The notes under the pieces: generated by a model
Database searches by the model: none
What the model was told of the DNA's origin: nothing
The model's input: only the letters and a program-made list of their open reading frames with translations
From: Stutzerimonas balearica DSM 6083
GTDB lineage: Bacteria > Pseudomonadota > Gammaproteobacteria > Pseudomonadales > Pseudomonadaceae
DNA: 64,000 nt
Assembly (NCBI RefSeq): GCF_000818015.1
Contig: NZ_CP007511.1
Span: 1,846,001 to 1,910,000 of the forward strand
Direction of reading: 5' to 3'
Program-made: the position numbers and the translations under genes
In this document: positions 56,373 through 64,000 of the stretch, in pieces
Position numbering within the stretch: the first letter of the stretch is position 1
Layout: every line of letters begins with the position of its first letter

Positions 56373-56924
56373 ATGAGCAAGCGTGCGGTGGTCGTAATCG
56401 ACCTGCAGAACGAATACCTACCAACGGGCAAGCTGCCGCTGAGCGGCATCGAACGGGCCGTCAGCAATGCGGCCAAGGTGATCGCCGATGCCCGCGCCAG
56501 AGGGATTCCGGTGATCCATGTCCGGCACGAATTCGTCAATGGCGAGAAGCCGATATTCGTGCCGGGCAGCGAAGGTGTGAAGATCCAGGACGCCGTCGTT
56601 CCGCAGGGCGACGAGCCGGTAGTGGTCAAGCATTACCCGAATGCCTTCCGCGAGACCTCGCTCAAACAGCTGCTGGACGAGCGCGGCGTGCAGGAGCTGG
56701 TGGTGGTAGGTGCGATGAGCCACATGTGCATCGATGCAGGGGTGCGTGCGGCGGCCGACCTCGGTTATGGCGTGACCCTCTTGCACGATGCCTGCGCCAC
56801 GCTGGATCTGGAATTCGGTGGGGTCACGGTTCCGGCCAGGCAGGTGCATGCGGCGATAATGGCCGCGCTGGGCTTCGCCTATGCCACGCTCGTGGACACC
56901 GAGGCCTATCTGGCGGCCAGCTGA
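56373..56924 (+). CDS. Isochorismatase-family cysteine hydrolase
   Basis: A 183-residue hydrolase with the family catalytic triad: Asp10 in VVVIDLQNEY, the lysine in VKHYPNAF and Cys in GAMSHMCIDAGVRAA, preceded by the cis-peptide region VVVGAMS. Such enzymes act on amides such as nicotinamide, N-carbamoyl compounds or isochorismate; the substrate here is not deducible. ATG 56373 (MSKRAVVVIDLQNEY) has AAGGAG 6-7 nt upstream. Divergent GlxA-type regulator upstream. Confidence 0.9.
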   Translation: MSKRAVVVIDLQNEYLPTGKLPLSGIERAVSNAAKVIADARARGIPVIHVRHEFVNGEKPIFVPGSEGVKIQDAVVPQGDEPVVVKHYPNAFRETSLKQLLDERGVQELVVVGAMSHMCIDAGVRAAADLGYGVTLLHDACATLDLEFGGVTVPARQVHAAIMAALGFAYATLVDTEAYLAAS

Positions 56925-56970
56925 ACGGATGGTCAAGAGGCGCACCGGCGATTGCCCTGGAGGCATGGCT

Positions 56971-57201
56971 ATGCCCGGCGCAATCGCCGTGAGCCCGGCC
57001 GGTCTTCAGCGCACCGGGGTCAGCAAGGGCACCTGTGTCGGTTTGAGCAGAAACACCAAAGCGCGCCGGCTCGGTCGAACTGGCGTTGCGGCCGACGCTG
57101 TGGATATCGTCCGGCCCTTCATAGAAGGTCTACCGATCCAGCGCCCGGAGAATCTGGAAACCCTGGCCGAGGGGTTGCGCAAGGCGGGCCTGCGGGCGTG
57201 A
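56971..57201 (+). CDS. Possible small protein or gene remnant
   Basis: A 76-codon frame with TGGAGG 7 nt before ATG 56971. The first 40 residues are unremarkable, while the C-terminal half (AADAVDIVRPFIEGLPIQRP then ENLETLAEGLRKAGLRA) has clear protein-like composition. It could be a small gene or the 3' remnant of a larger one. No family recognised. The rest of the 465-bp gap before fabI holds only the fabI terminator. Confidence 0.3.
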   Translation: MPGAIAVSPAGLQRTGVSKGTCVGLSRNTKARRLGRTGVAADAVDIVRPFIEGLPIQRPENLETLAEGLRKAGLRA

Positions 57202-57335
57202 TGTCCAGCTGCCGCGGTACGCCAGCACAGGCGTGACCAGCCGGCAAGCACAGGCCGCGCGACATGTCCGGAAACCTCCGCGCTCGAACAGGCTGCGTCT
57301 CGTGAGCAGCGCGGTGAATGGGTGTTGCGCCCGGC

Positions 57336-57363
57336 AAAGAAAAACCCCGCACGGGGCGGGGTT
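57336..57363 (-). terminator. Intrinsic terminator of fabI
   Basis: AACCCCGC (57343-57350) and GCGGGGTT (57356-57363) form an 8-bp GC-rich stem with a five-base loop. On the reverse strand it runs into TTTTTCTTT, 27 bp after the fabI stop. Confidence 0.9.
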
Positions 57364-57389
57364 CTCCTGGGTGCTGTCCTGGCTTGCCG

Positions 57390-58184
57390 TCAGTCTTCCA
57401 GCGAGCCCATGGCGGTGGTGTTGAAGCCGCCGTCGACATAGAGAATTTCGCCGCTGATGCCCGAGGCCAGGTCCGAGCAGAGGAAGGCGCCGGCGTTGCC
57501 GACTTCTTCGATGGTCACGTTGCGACGCAGCGGGGTCTGCTTCTCGTTGGCGGCCAGCATCTTGCGGAAGCTGGCGATGCCGGAGGCGGCCAGGGTGCGG
57601 ATCGGGCCCGCGGAGATGCAGTTCACGCGGGTGCCTTCCGGGCCGAGGCTGCCGGCCAGGTAGCGTACGCCGGCTTCCAGCGAAGCCTTGGCCATGCCCA
57701 TCACGTTGTAGTTCGGCATGGTGCGCTCGGCGCCCAGGTAGGAAAGGGTCAGCAGGCTGCCGTTGCGGCCTTTCATCATTTCGCGACCGGCCTTGGCCAG
57801 GGCGACGAAGCTGTAGGCGCTGATGTCGTGGGCGATCTTGAAGCCTTCGCGGGTGGTTACTTCGGTGAAGTCACCGTTGAGCTGGTCGCCCGGGGCGAAA
57901 CCAACCGAGTGGACGATGCAGTCCAGGCCGTCCCACTTCTTGCCCAGCTCCTCGAAGACCCGCGCGATGTCTTCGTCGTTGGCCACGTCACAGGGGAAAC
58001 ACAGGTCGGCGCTCGAGCCCCAGCCGGCGGCGAACTCTTCGACGCGGCCCTTGAGCTTCTCGTTCTGGTAGGTGAAGGCCAGCTCGGCACCTTCGCGGTG
58101 CATGGCGGCGGCGATGCCGGAGGCGATCGACAGTTTGCTGGCCACGCCTACGATCAGTACGCGCTTACCGGTTAGAAAACCCAT
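57390..58184 (-). CDS. fabI: Enoyl-[acyl-carrier-protein] reductase (NADH)
   Basis: FabI performs the last reduction of each fatty-acid elongation cycle. The 264-residue SDR protein has the divergent nucleotide motif [24 protein letters not shown], the catalytic Tyr-x6-Lys in [13 protein letters not shown] and the triclosan-pocket region [16 protein letters not shown] 58184 has GAGGG upstream. Its first 20 bp overlap the 3' end of nppD. A terminator follows. Adjacent nppD matches the P. aeruginosa order. Confidence 0.97.
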   Translation of the reverse strand: MGFLTGKRVLIVGVASKLSIASGIAAAMHREGAELAFTYQNEKLKGRVEEFAAGWGSSADLCFPCDVANDEDIARVFEELGKKWDGLDCIVHSVGFAPGDQLNGDFTEVTTREGFKIAHDISAYSFVALAKAGREMMKGRNGSLLTLSYLGAERTMPNYNVMGMAKASLEAGVRYLAGSLGPEGTRVNCISAGPIRTLAASGIASFRKMLAANEKQTPLRRNVTIEEVGNAGAFLCSDLASGISGEILYVDGGFNTTAMGSLED

Positions 58185-59811
58185 GTGCTTTTCCCTCTTC
58201 TGGTTGTGCATCGGCTGCCGGGGCCAGAAAGGCCGACTCCAGCAGCTGTTGTGTATATGGATGTTGCGGGGCCGCGAATATCTCGCCTGCCACCCCCTGT
58301 TCCACGACCTGACCCTGCTTGACCACCATCATCTGGTGGCTCAGCGCCCTGACCACCGCCAGGTCATGGCTGATGAACAGGTAGGTCAGGTCGTACTTCT
58401 GTTGTAGCGATCGCAATAGCTCGACCACTTGGCGCTGAACCGTTCGGTCGAGCGCCGAGGTGGGCTCGTCCAGCAGAATCAGCGCCGGTTTCAATACCAG
58501 CGCGCGCGCAATGGCGATGCGCTGCCGCTGTCCGCCGGAAAACTCGTGCGGGTAGCGGTGGCGGGTGTCCGGGTCGAGCCCGACTTCCACCAGCGCCTCG
58601 ATGATCGCCGCTTCCTGCTCCTTGGCCGTTCCGATCCGGTGAATGCGCAGGCCCTCGCCGATGATCTGGCCCACCGACATGCGCGGGCTCAGGCTGCCGA
58701 ACGGGTCCTGGAAAACCACCTGCATCTGCCGTCGCAGCGGGCGCACGTCCCGTTGTGACAGGCTGCTGAGCTCGTGCCCCTGGAAGCGTATCTCGCCACG
58801 GCTACCGATCAGACGCAGGATCGCCAGCCCAAGGGTCGACTTTCCGGAGCCGCTTTCGCCGACGATGCCAAGCGTCTGTCCCTTGGGCAGACTGAACGAG
58901 ACGCCATCGACTGCCTTGACGTGGTCCACCGTCCTGCGCATGACCCCCTTCTTGATCGGGAACCAGACCCGCAGGTCGTTGACCTCCAGCAATGACGGGC
59001 GCTGTTCGACGTCCACCGGACCACCGCTCGGCTCCGCCGCCAGCAGCTCCTGCGTGTATGGATGCTGCGGCGCGCGGAACAATTGCTCGCACGATGCCTG
59101 TTCGACGACGCGACCGCGCTGCATGACACATGCACGATGCGCGACGCGGCGAACCAGGTTGAGATCGTGGCTGATCAGCAGCAACGACATGCCCAGGCGC
59201 GCCTGCAGATCCTTCAGCAGCTCGAGAATCTTCAGCTGCACCGTTACGTCCAGCGCCGTGGTGGGTTCGTCGGCGATGAGCAGCTCCGGTTCGTTGGCCA
59301 GGGCCATGGCGATCATCACCCGCTGGCGCTGGCCACCCGACAGCTCGTGGGGATAGGCACGGAAGCGTTCGCGCGCGTTGGGAATGCCGACCAGCTCGAG
59401 CAGCTCGAGCGTGCGTGCACTGGCGGCACGGCCACGCAGGCCCTTGTGGATGCTGAGCACCTCGTTGATCTGCTTGCCGACCGTGTGCAAGGGGTTGAGC
59501 GAGGTCATCGGCTCCTGGAAGACCATCGCGATGCGATTGCCGCGGATCGCACGCATGCGCTTTTCGTCAGCGTGCAACAGGTCCTCGCCATGAAAGAGGA
59601 TCTGCCCGGCCGGGTGGCTCGCCAGTGGGTAGGGCAGCAGGCGCAGTATCGAATGCGCCGTGACCGACTTGCCCGAACCGCTCTCGCCGACCAGCGCCAA
59701 AGTCTCGCCCTTGCGAATGTCGAAGCTCACCCCTTCGACGACGCGCTGCCGGCTTTCGCCATGACTGAATTCGACCGCGAGGTCGCGGATTTCAATCAGA
59801 TTCTCGGCCAT
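58165..59811 (-). CDS. nppD: Peptide ABC transporter, fused double ATPase (NppD/YejF-like)
   Basis: A 548-residue protein containing two complete ABC ATPase domains. The first has Walker A GESGSGKS at 42-49, signature [15 protein letters not shown] and Walker [10 protein letters not shown]. The second repeats [23 protein letters not shown] and LILLDEPT. It powers the permeases encoded by nppB and nppC. Homologous YejF/NppD systems import small peptides and peptidyl-nucleoside antibiotics such as microcin C. ATG 59811 ([15 protein letters not shown]) follows AAGGAAG and lies 1 nt from the nppC stop. The gene name rests on synteny with fabI and domain layout. Confidence 0.92.
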   Translation of the reverse strand: MAENLIEIRDLAVEFSHGESRQRVVEGVSFDIRKGETLALVGESGSGKSVTAHSILRLLPYPLASHPAGQILFHGEDLLHADEKRMRAIRGNRIAMVFQEPMTSLNPLHTVGKQINEVLSIHKGLRGRAASARTLELLELVGIPNARERFRAYPHELSGGQRQRVMIAMALANEPELLIADEPTTALDVTVQLKILELLKDLQARLGMSLLLISHDLNLVRRVAHRACVMQRGRVVEQASCEQLFRAPQHPYTQELLAAEPSGGPVDVEQRPSLLEVNDLRVWFPIKKGVMRRTVDHVKAVDGVSFSLPKGQTLGIVGESGSGKSTLGLAILRLIGSRGEIRFQGHELSSLSQRDVRPLRRQMQVVFQDPFGSLSPRMSVGQIIGEGLRIHRIGTAKEQEAAIIEALVEVGLDPDTRHRYPHEFSGGQRQRIAIARALVLKPALILLDEPTSALDRTVQRQVVELLRSLQQKYDLTYLFISHDLAVVRALSHQMMVVKQGQVVEQGVAGEIFAAPQHPYTQQLLESAFLAPAADAQPEEGKAHGFSNR

Positions 59812-59812
59812 G

Positions 59813-60832
59813 TCACTTCCTTGGGTCGAAGGCATCGCGCGCCGCCTCGCCGATGAACACCAGCAGCGTCAGCATGACGGCCAGCACCACGAATGCGCTG
59901 ATGCCGAGCCAGGGCGCCTGCAGGTTCGCCTTGCCCTGTGCCACCAGCTCTCCCAGCGAGGGAGCACCGGGTGGCAGCCCGAAGCCGAGAAAGTCGAGCG
60001 CGGTCAGCGTGCCGATCGCCCCGGTGAGGATGAACGGCATGAACGTCATGGTGGACACCATGGCGTTGGGCAGGATGTGGCGGAACATGATCGCGCCGTT
60101 GCGCATGCCCAGCGCCCGCGCCGCCCGCACATACTCGAGGTTGCGGCCGCGCAGGAACTCCGCACGCACCACGTCGACCAGGCTCATCCAGGAGAACAGC
60201 AGCATGATGCCCAGCAGCCACCAGAAGTTCGGTTGCACGAAGCTGGCCAGGATGATCAGCAGATAGAGCACCGGCAGCCCGGACCAGATTTCCAGTACCC
60301 GTTGCCCGACCAGGTCGACCCAGCCACCGTAGAAGCCCTGCAATGCGCCGGCAGCGACGCCGATCACCGAGCTGATCAACGTGAGCGTGAGCGCGAACAG
60401 CACCGAGATGCGGAACCCGTAGATCACTCGCGCCAGCACATCGCGGCCCTGGTCATCGGTACCCAGCCAGTTATCCCAGGACGGTGGCGCCGGCGCGGGG
60501 ACCTGCAGGTCGTAGTTGATGCTCGAGTAGTCGAACGGGATCGGCGGCCAGATCATCCAGCCGTCTTTCTTGGCGATCAGCTTCTCGATGTAGGGGCTCT
60601 TGTAGTTGGCCTGCAGCGGGAACTCGCCGCCGAAGGTGGTCTCCGGATAGCGTTTGAAGACCGGGAAGTACCATTGCCCGTCGTAGCGCACCACGATCGG
60701 CTTGTCGTTGGCGATCAGCTCGGCGCCGAGGCTCAGCGTGAACAGCGCGACGAACAGCCAGAGCGACCACCAGCCGCGCTTGTGTGCCTTGAACAGCTCG
60801 AACCGGCGCTGATTGAGAGGGGACAGCTTCAT
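59813..60832 (-). CDS. nppC: Peptide ABC transporter permease (NppC/YejE-like)
   Basis: A 339-residue inner-membrane permease. A short N-terminal helix (about 22-41) precedes a periplasmic region containing WDNWLGTDDQGRDVLARVIYG. Five helices follow, with the EAA loop near EYVRAARALGMRNGAIMFRH that contacts the ATPase. The long periplasmic insertion between helix 1 and the TDDQGRD motif (about 45-125) distinguishes YejE-type permeases from DppC. It lies 1 nt from both neighbours, so the operon is translationally packed. Confidence 0.93.
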   Translation of the reverse strand: MKLSPLNQRRFELFKAHKRGWWSLWLFVALFTLSLGAELIANDKPIVVRYDGQWYFPVFKRYPETTFGGEFPLQANYKSPYIEKLIAKKDGWMIWPPIPFDYSSINYDLQVPAPAPPSWDNWLGTDDQGRDVLARVIYGFRISVLFALTLTLISSVIGVAAGALQGFYGGWVDLVGQRVLEIWSGLPVLYLLIILASFVQPNFWWLLGIMLLFSWMSLVDVVRAEFLRGRNLEYVRAARALGMRNGAIMFRHILPNAMVSTMTFMPFILTGAIGTLTALDFLGFGLPPGAPSLGELVAQGKANLQAPWLGISAFVVLAVMLTLLVFIGEAARDAFDPRK

Positions 60833-60833
60833 T

Positions 60834-61907
60834 TCAGCCCTCCCGGCTTTCGAAGTCGATGCGCGGATCGACCAGGGTGTAGGTGAGGTCGCCGATCAGC
60901 TTGACGACCAGACCGAGCAAGGTGAACAGGAACAGCGTGCCGAACACCACCGGGTAGTCGCGGTTGATCGCTGCCTCGAAGCTCAGCAGGCCCAGACCGT
61001 CGAGCGAGAAGATCACTTCGATCAACAGCGAGCCCGTGAAGAACATGCCAATGAAGGCCGCCGGAAAGCCGGCGATGATGATCAGCATGGCGTTGCGGAA
61101 GACGTGACCATAGAGCACCCGATTCTTGCTCAAGCCCTTGGCGCGCGCGGTGATCACGTACTGTTTGTTGATCTCGTCGAGAAAGCTGTTCTTGGTCAGC
61201 AGCGTCAGTGTGGCGAAGTTGCCGATGACCAGCGCGGTGACCGGCAGCGCGAGATGCCAGAAATAGTCGAGGATCTTGCCGCCGAGCGTCAGGTCGTCGA
61301 AGTTGGCCGAGGTCAGGCCGCGCAGCGGGAACCAGTTCCAATAGCTGCCGCCGGCGAACAGCACGATCAGCAGAATCGCGAACAGAAACGCCGGGATCGC
61401 ATAGCCGACGATGATCACCGAGCTGGTCCAGACATCGAAGCTGCTGCCGTGCCGGTTGGCCTTGGCGATACCGAGCGGAATGGACACCAGGTACATGATC
61501 AGCGTGCTCCACAGCCCCAGCGAGATCGATACCGGCATCTTTTCGAGAATCAGCTCGGTCACCTTGGCGTCTCGGAAGAAGCTCTCGCCGAAATCCAGCC
61601 GCGCGTAGTTGCTGAGCATCAGCCAGAAGCGTTCGGCCGGTGGCTTGTCGAATCCGTAGAGCCGCTCGATTTCGGCGATCAGCTCGGGATCCAGGCCTTG
61701 CGCGCCGCGGTAGTTGTTGCCGGCGGCGGCGACTTCCGAGCCACCGCCGGCGATACGGCTGGTCGCACCTTCGAAGCCCTCGAGCTTGGCGATCGCCTGC
61801 TCGACCGGCCCGCCAGGCGCTGCTTGGATGATGATGAAGTTGATCAGCAGGATGCCGAACAGCGTCGGCACGATCAGCAGGAGACGTCGAACGATGTAGG
61901 CGAGCAT
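60834..61907 (-). CDS. nppB: Peptide ABC transporter permease (NppB/YejB-like)
   Basis: A 357-residue BPD_transp_1 permease. It begins [20 protein letters not shown], has a roughly 80-residue periplasmic insertion after helix 1, and carries the EAA loop [21 protein letters not shown]. The start at 61907 is used because DppB-family proteins begin at this helix; the open frame continues upstream only inside nppA2. It overlaps the nppA2 stop by one base. Confidence 0.93.
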   Translation of the reverse strand: MLAYIVRRLLLIVPTLFGILLINFIIIQAAPGGPVEQAIAKLEGFEGATSRIAGGGSEVAAAGNNYRGAQGLDPELIAEIERLYGFDKPPAERFWLMLSNYARLDFGESFFRDAKVTELILEKMPVSISLGLWSTLIMYLVSIPLGIAKANRHGSSFDVWTSSVIIVGYAIPAFLFAILLIVLFAGGSYWNWFPLRGLTSANFDDLTLGGKILDYFWHLALPVTALVIGNFATLTLLTKNSFLDEINKQYVITARAKGLSKNRVLYGHVFRNAMLIIIAGFPAAFIGMFFTGSLLIEVIFSLDGLGLLSFEAAINRDYPVVFGTLFLFTLLGLVVKLIGDLTYTLVDPRIDFESREG

Positions 61908-63751
61908 CAGCGTTCCGACTCCGCGGGTGCCTGCGTCGGGGTGGCCGGGGCCGGTTCCTCGGGGCGCGTCCACCAGGTCATCAGGCCGATGTCCTGGCGT
62001 GGCGTCACTTGCGGGTGTGCCAGGTGGCTCCAATACGCCACGCGCCAGGTCTTGATGTGCCAGTTGGGTACGACGTAATGCCCCCAGAGCAATACACGGT
62101 CGAGGGCTCGGGTATGGGTAATCAGCTCCTGGCGCGTGTCGGCGGCGATCAGTTGCTCGACCAGCGTGTCGATCGCCGGGTCTTTCAGACCGATGAAGTT
62201 GCGGCTGCCGGGGTTGTCGGCGCTGACCGAATGCCAGTACTCGCGCTGCTCGTTGCCCGGCGAGTTGGATTGGCCGAAGCCGCTGACGATCATGTCGAAG
62301 TCGCGCGAGCGCAGGCGGTTGACGTACTGCGAGACGTCTACCCGGCGAATTTCCAGCTCGATGCCGAGGTCGGCCAGGTTGCGTTTGTAGGGCAGCAGGA
62401 CCCGCTCGAATTCGGACTGCACCAGGAGGAACTCGAGTTTCACTGGCTTGCCCTGGGCATCGACCATGCGGTCGTTCTCGACACGCCAGCCGGCCTCGGT
62501 GAGCAACTGATAGGCGCGTCGCTGCTGCTCGCGGATGATGCCGTTGCCGTCGGTGACCGGCAGCTCGAACGGCTTCTCGAAGACTTCGTCGGGAATCTGG
62601 CCGCGCAGCGGTTCGAGCACCGCGAGCTCATCCTTGCCGGGCAGACCGGAGGAGGCGAGCTCCGAGTTGTCGAAATAGCTGTGGGTACGGAAGTAGGCGC
62701 CGTTGAACAGCTGCCGGTTGGTCCATTCGAAGTCGAACAGCAATGCCAGCGCTTCGCGGACCCGCCGGTCCTGCAGCAGCGGACGGCGGATGTTGAAGAT
62801 GAAGCCCTGCATGCCGGTGGGGTTGTAGTTCGGAATTTCTTCCTTGATCAGGCGACCTTCGTGCACGGCGGGAATGTCGTAGGCGGTTGCCCAGTTCTTT
62901 GCGCTGGTTTCCAGCCAGTAGTCGAACTGTCCGGCCTTGAATGCCTGGAGCGCGACGGTGTTGTCGCGGTAGTAGTCGAATACCAGCCGGTCGAAGTTGT
63001 AGAAGCCACGGTTCACGGCGAGGTCGCGACCCCAGTAGTCCTCCACGCGCGCATAGCTGATCGAGCGGCCTGGCTGGACTCGCTCGACGCGATAGGGGCC
63101 GCTGCCGAGTGGCGGCTCCAGGCTGCCGGAAGTGAAGTTGCGCTCGGCCCACCAGTGCTTGGGCAGCACCGGCAGCTGGCCGAGGATCATTGGCAGCTCG
63201 CGGTTGCCGGCATGTTTGAAGTCGAAGCGAACCTGGCGCTTGCCTTCGACCACGACCTTGTCGACGTCCGCATAGTAGGCCCGGTATTGCGGTGCGCCCT
63301 GGCTGATCAGGGTCTCGAAGGTAAAGGCGACGTCCTCGGCGGTGACCGGCTGGCCATCGTGAAAGCGTGCCTCAGGGCGCAGATAGAAACGCACCCAGTC
63401 GTTTTTCGGGCCACGCTCGATCTTCTCGGCGACCAGCCCATAGACCGTGAAGGGTTCGTCGAGGCTGTTGGTGGTCAGCGTGTCATAGATCAGGCCGATG
63501 TCTTCGGCCGATACGCCCTTGTTGATGAAGGGGTTGAGCGAGTCGAAGCTGCCGAAACCGGCCTGCCGCAGGACGCCGCCCTTGGGGGCGTCAGGGTTGG
63601 CGTATTCGAAGTGCTCGAAGTTCGCCGGGTACTTGGGCGGTTCGTCGTACAGCGTGAGGGCGTGACGGGGCGCGGCGCCTGCCAGCGTGCAGGCGCAGAG
63701 CAGGCCGAGCAAGGCGAACTGCTGGGCGAGTCGTTGCATGGGACGGTTCAT
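61907..63751 (-). CDS. nppA2: Peptide ABC transporter substrate-binding protein 2 (SBP_bac_5)
   Basis: A 614-residue periplasmic binding protein with a signal peptide ([26 protein letters not shown]) and the SBP_bac_5 fold: [20 protein letters not shown] near the N-terminus, [33 protein letters not shown] and a C-terminal [17 protein letters not shown]. The YejA-type length (about 610) fits. It overlaps the upstream nppA1 by four bases. A second binding protein directly upstream suggests two substrate classes feeding one permease. Confidence 0.92.
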   Translation of the reverse strand: MNRPMQRLAQQFALLGLLCACTLAGAAPRHALTLYDEPPKYPANFEHFEYANPDAPKGGVLRQAGFGSFDSLNPFINKGVSAEDIGLIYDTLTTNSLDEPFTVYGLVAEKIERGPKNDWVRFYLRPEARFHDGQPVTAEDVAFTFETLISQGAPQYRAYYADVDKVVVEGKRQVRFDFKHAGNRELPMILGQLPVLPKHWWAERNFTSGSLEPPLGSGPYRVERVQPGRSISYARVEDYWGRDLAVNRGFYNFDRLVFDYYRDNTVALQAFKAGQFDYWLETSAKNWATAYDIPAVHEGRLIKEEIPNYNPTGMQGFIFNIRRPLLQDRRVREALALLFDFEWTNRQLFNGAYFRTHSYFDNSELASSGLPGKDELAVLEPLRGQIPDEVFEKPFELPVTDGNGIIREQQRRAYQLLTEAGWRVENDRMVDAQGKPVKLEFLLVQSEFERVLLPYKRNLADLGIELEIRRVDVSQYVNRLRSRDFDMIVSGFGQSNSPGNEQREYWHSVSADNPGSRNFIGLKDPAIDTLVEQLIAADTRQELITHTRALDRVLLWGHYVVPNWHIKTWRVAYWSHLAHPQVTPRQDIGLMTWWTRPEEPAPATPTQAPAESER

Positions 63752-64000
63752 TGAGCCTTCTCCAGGCCTTTCAGCCACCAGGCGCGCAGCCCCAGGGTGT
63801 AGGGCGGCGTGGTCTTGTAGGCGAAGCGGTTACGGTACGCCAGCCGATGATGGCCGATGTACCAGTTGGGAATGGTGTAATGGTTCCACAGCAGGATCCG
63901 ATCGATCGCGCGCGTCACGGCGATCTGCTCGTCCCGGCTCTTGACGGCCAGCAGCTGGCTCAGCAGATCGTCGATCACTGGATTGGCGACGCCGGCGTAG
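63748..64000 (-). CDS. nppA1: Peptide ABC transporter substrate-binding protein 1, 5' end outside window
   Basis: The last about 84 codons of a second SBP_bac_5 protein (NPVIDDLLSQLLAVKSRDEQ, then RILLWNHYTIPNWYIGHHRL, ending in [10 protein letters not shown]). Its C-terminus parallels that of nppA2 ([20 protein letters not shown]), so the pair are paralogues from tandem duplication. The TGA overlaps the nppA2 ATG (ATGA). The frame is open to the window edge. Confidence 0.88.
   Translation of the reverse strand, partial: YAGVANPVIDDLLSQLLAVKSRDEQIAVTRAIDRILLWNHYTIPNWYIGHHRLAYRNRFAYKTTPPYTLGLRAWWLKGLEKAQ

Overview
The window looks like a chromosome segment of a denitrifying Pseudomonas of the stutzeri type (Stutzerimonas). 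The sequence is GC-rich. The left block is acnB, a DUF1289 gene, a universal stress protein, miaE, lpxH-ppiB, glnS-cysS, folD and tRNA Arg-His-Leu. The right block is fabI followed by a five-gene npp peptide importer. From memory, this is the order of the P. aeruginosa PA1787-PA1811 neighbourhood. There, tig-clpP-clpX-lon-hupB-ppiD lie between the tRNAs and fabI; here those genes are absent from about 10.7 to 57.3 kb and accessory functions occupy the gap.

Left core (1-10.7 kb): aconitase B (3' end outside the window) has a long leader with a perfect 16-bp inverted repeat. The tandem universal stress protein has a well-placed ANR-type box. Translation and housekeeping genes follow, then three tRNAs and a terminator.

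Degraded segment (10.7-17.7 kb): an IS3-family transposase relic, a receiver protein plus tandem KaiC-like ATPase, a small ion channel, hypothetical genes and a broken rhodanese gene. It ends at a degenerate second copy of the tRNA-Leu 3' end, so it may be an old tRNA-integrated island.

Organic-acid block (17.9-33.6 kb): an OprD-type porin, an inner-membrane permease and an acyl-CoA synthetase run leftward. A PAS histidine kinase and FixJ-type regulator run rightward. An AraC-type regulator and a beta-oxidation set (thiolase, FadB-like, acyl-CoA dehydrogenase, EtfB, EtfA) follow. Together these could import, activate and oxidise a carboxylic acid.

Middle (33.7-39.5 kb): threonine aldolase, a truncated HxlR regulator, a periplasmic PilJ-N protein, small exported proteins, a GNAT acetyltransferase and an outer-membrane barrel protein.

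Anaerobic block (39.8-54.1 kb): a nitric oxide reductase operon (41-aa membrane peptide, NorC, NorB, NorQ, NorD), a chemoreceptor, a diguanylate cyclase, and arcDABC with an ANR-type promoter. NorC carries a second cytochrome c domain. NorB has Met where typical cNORs have their second active-site glutamate. This NOR operon is the most unusual system in the window.

Right end: an M42 peptidase, a GlxA-type regulator divergent from a cysteine hydrolase, fabI, and the overlapping nppD-C-B-A2-A1 genes, with nppA1 running off the window.
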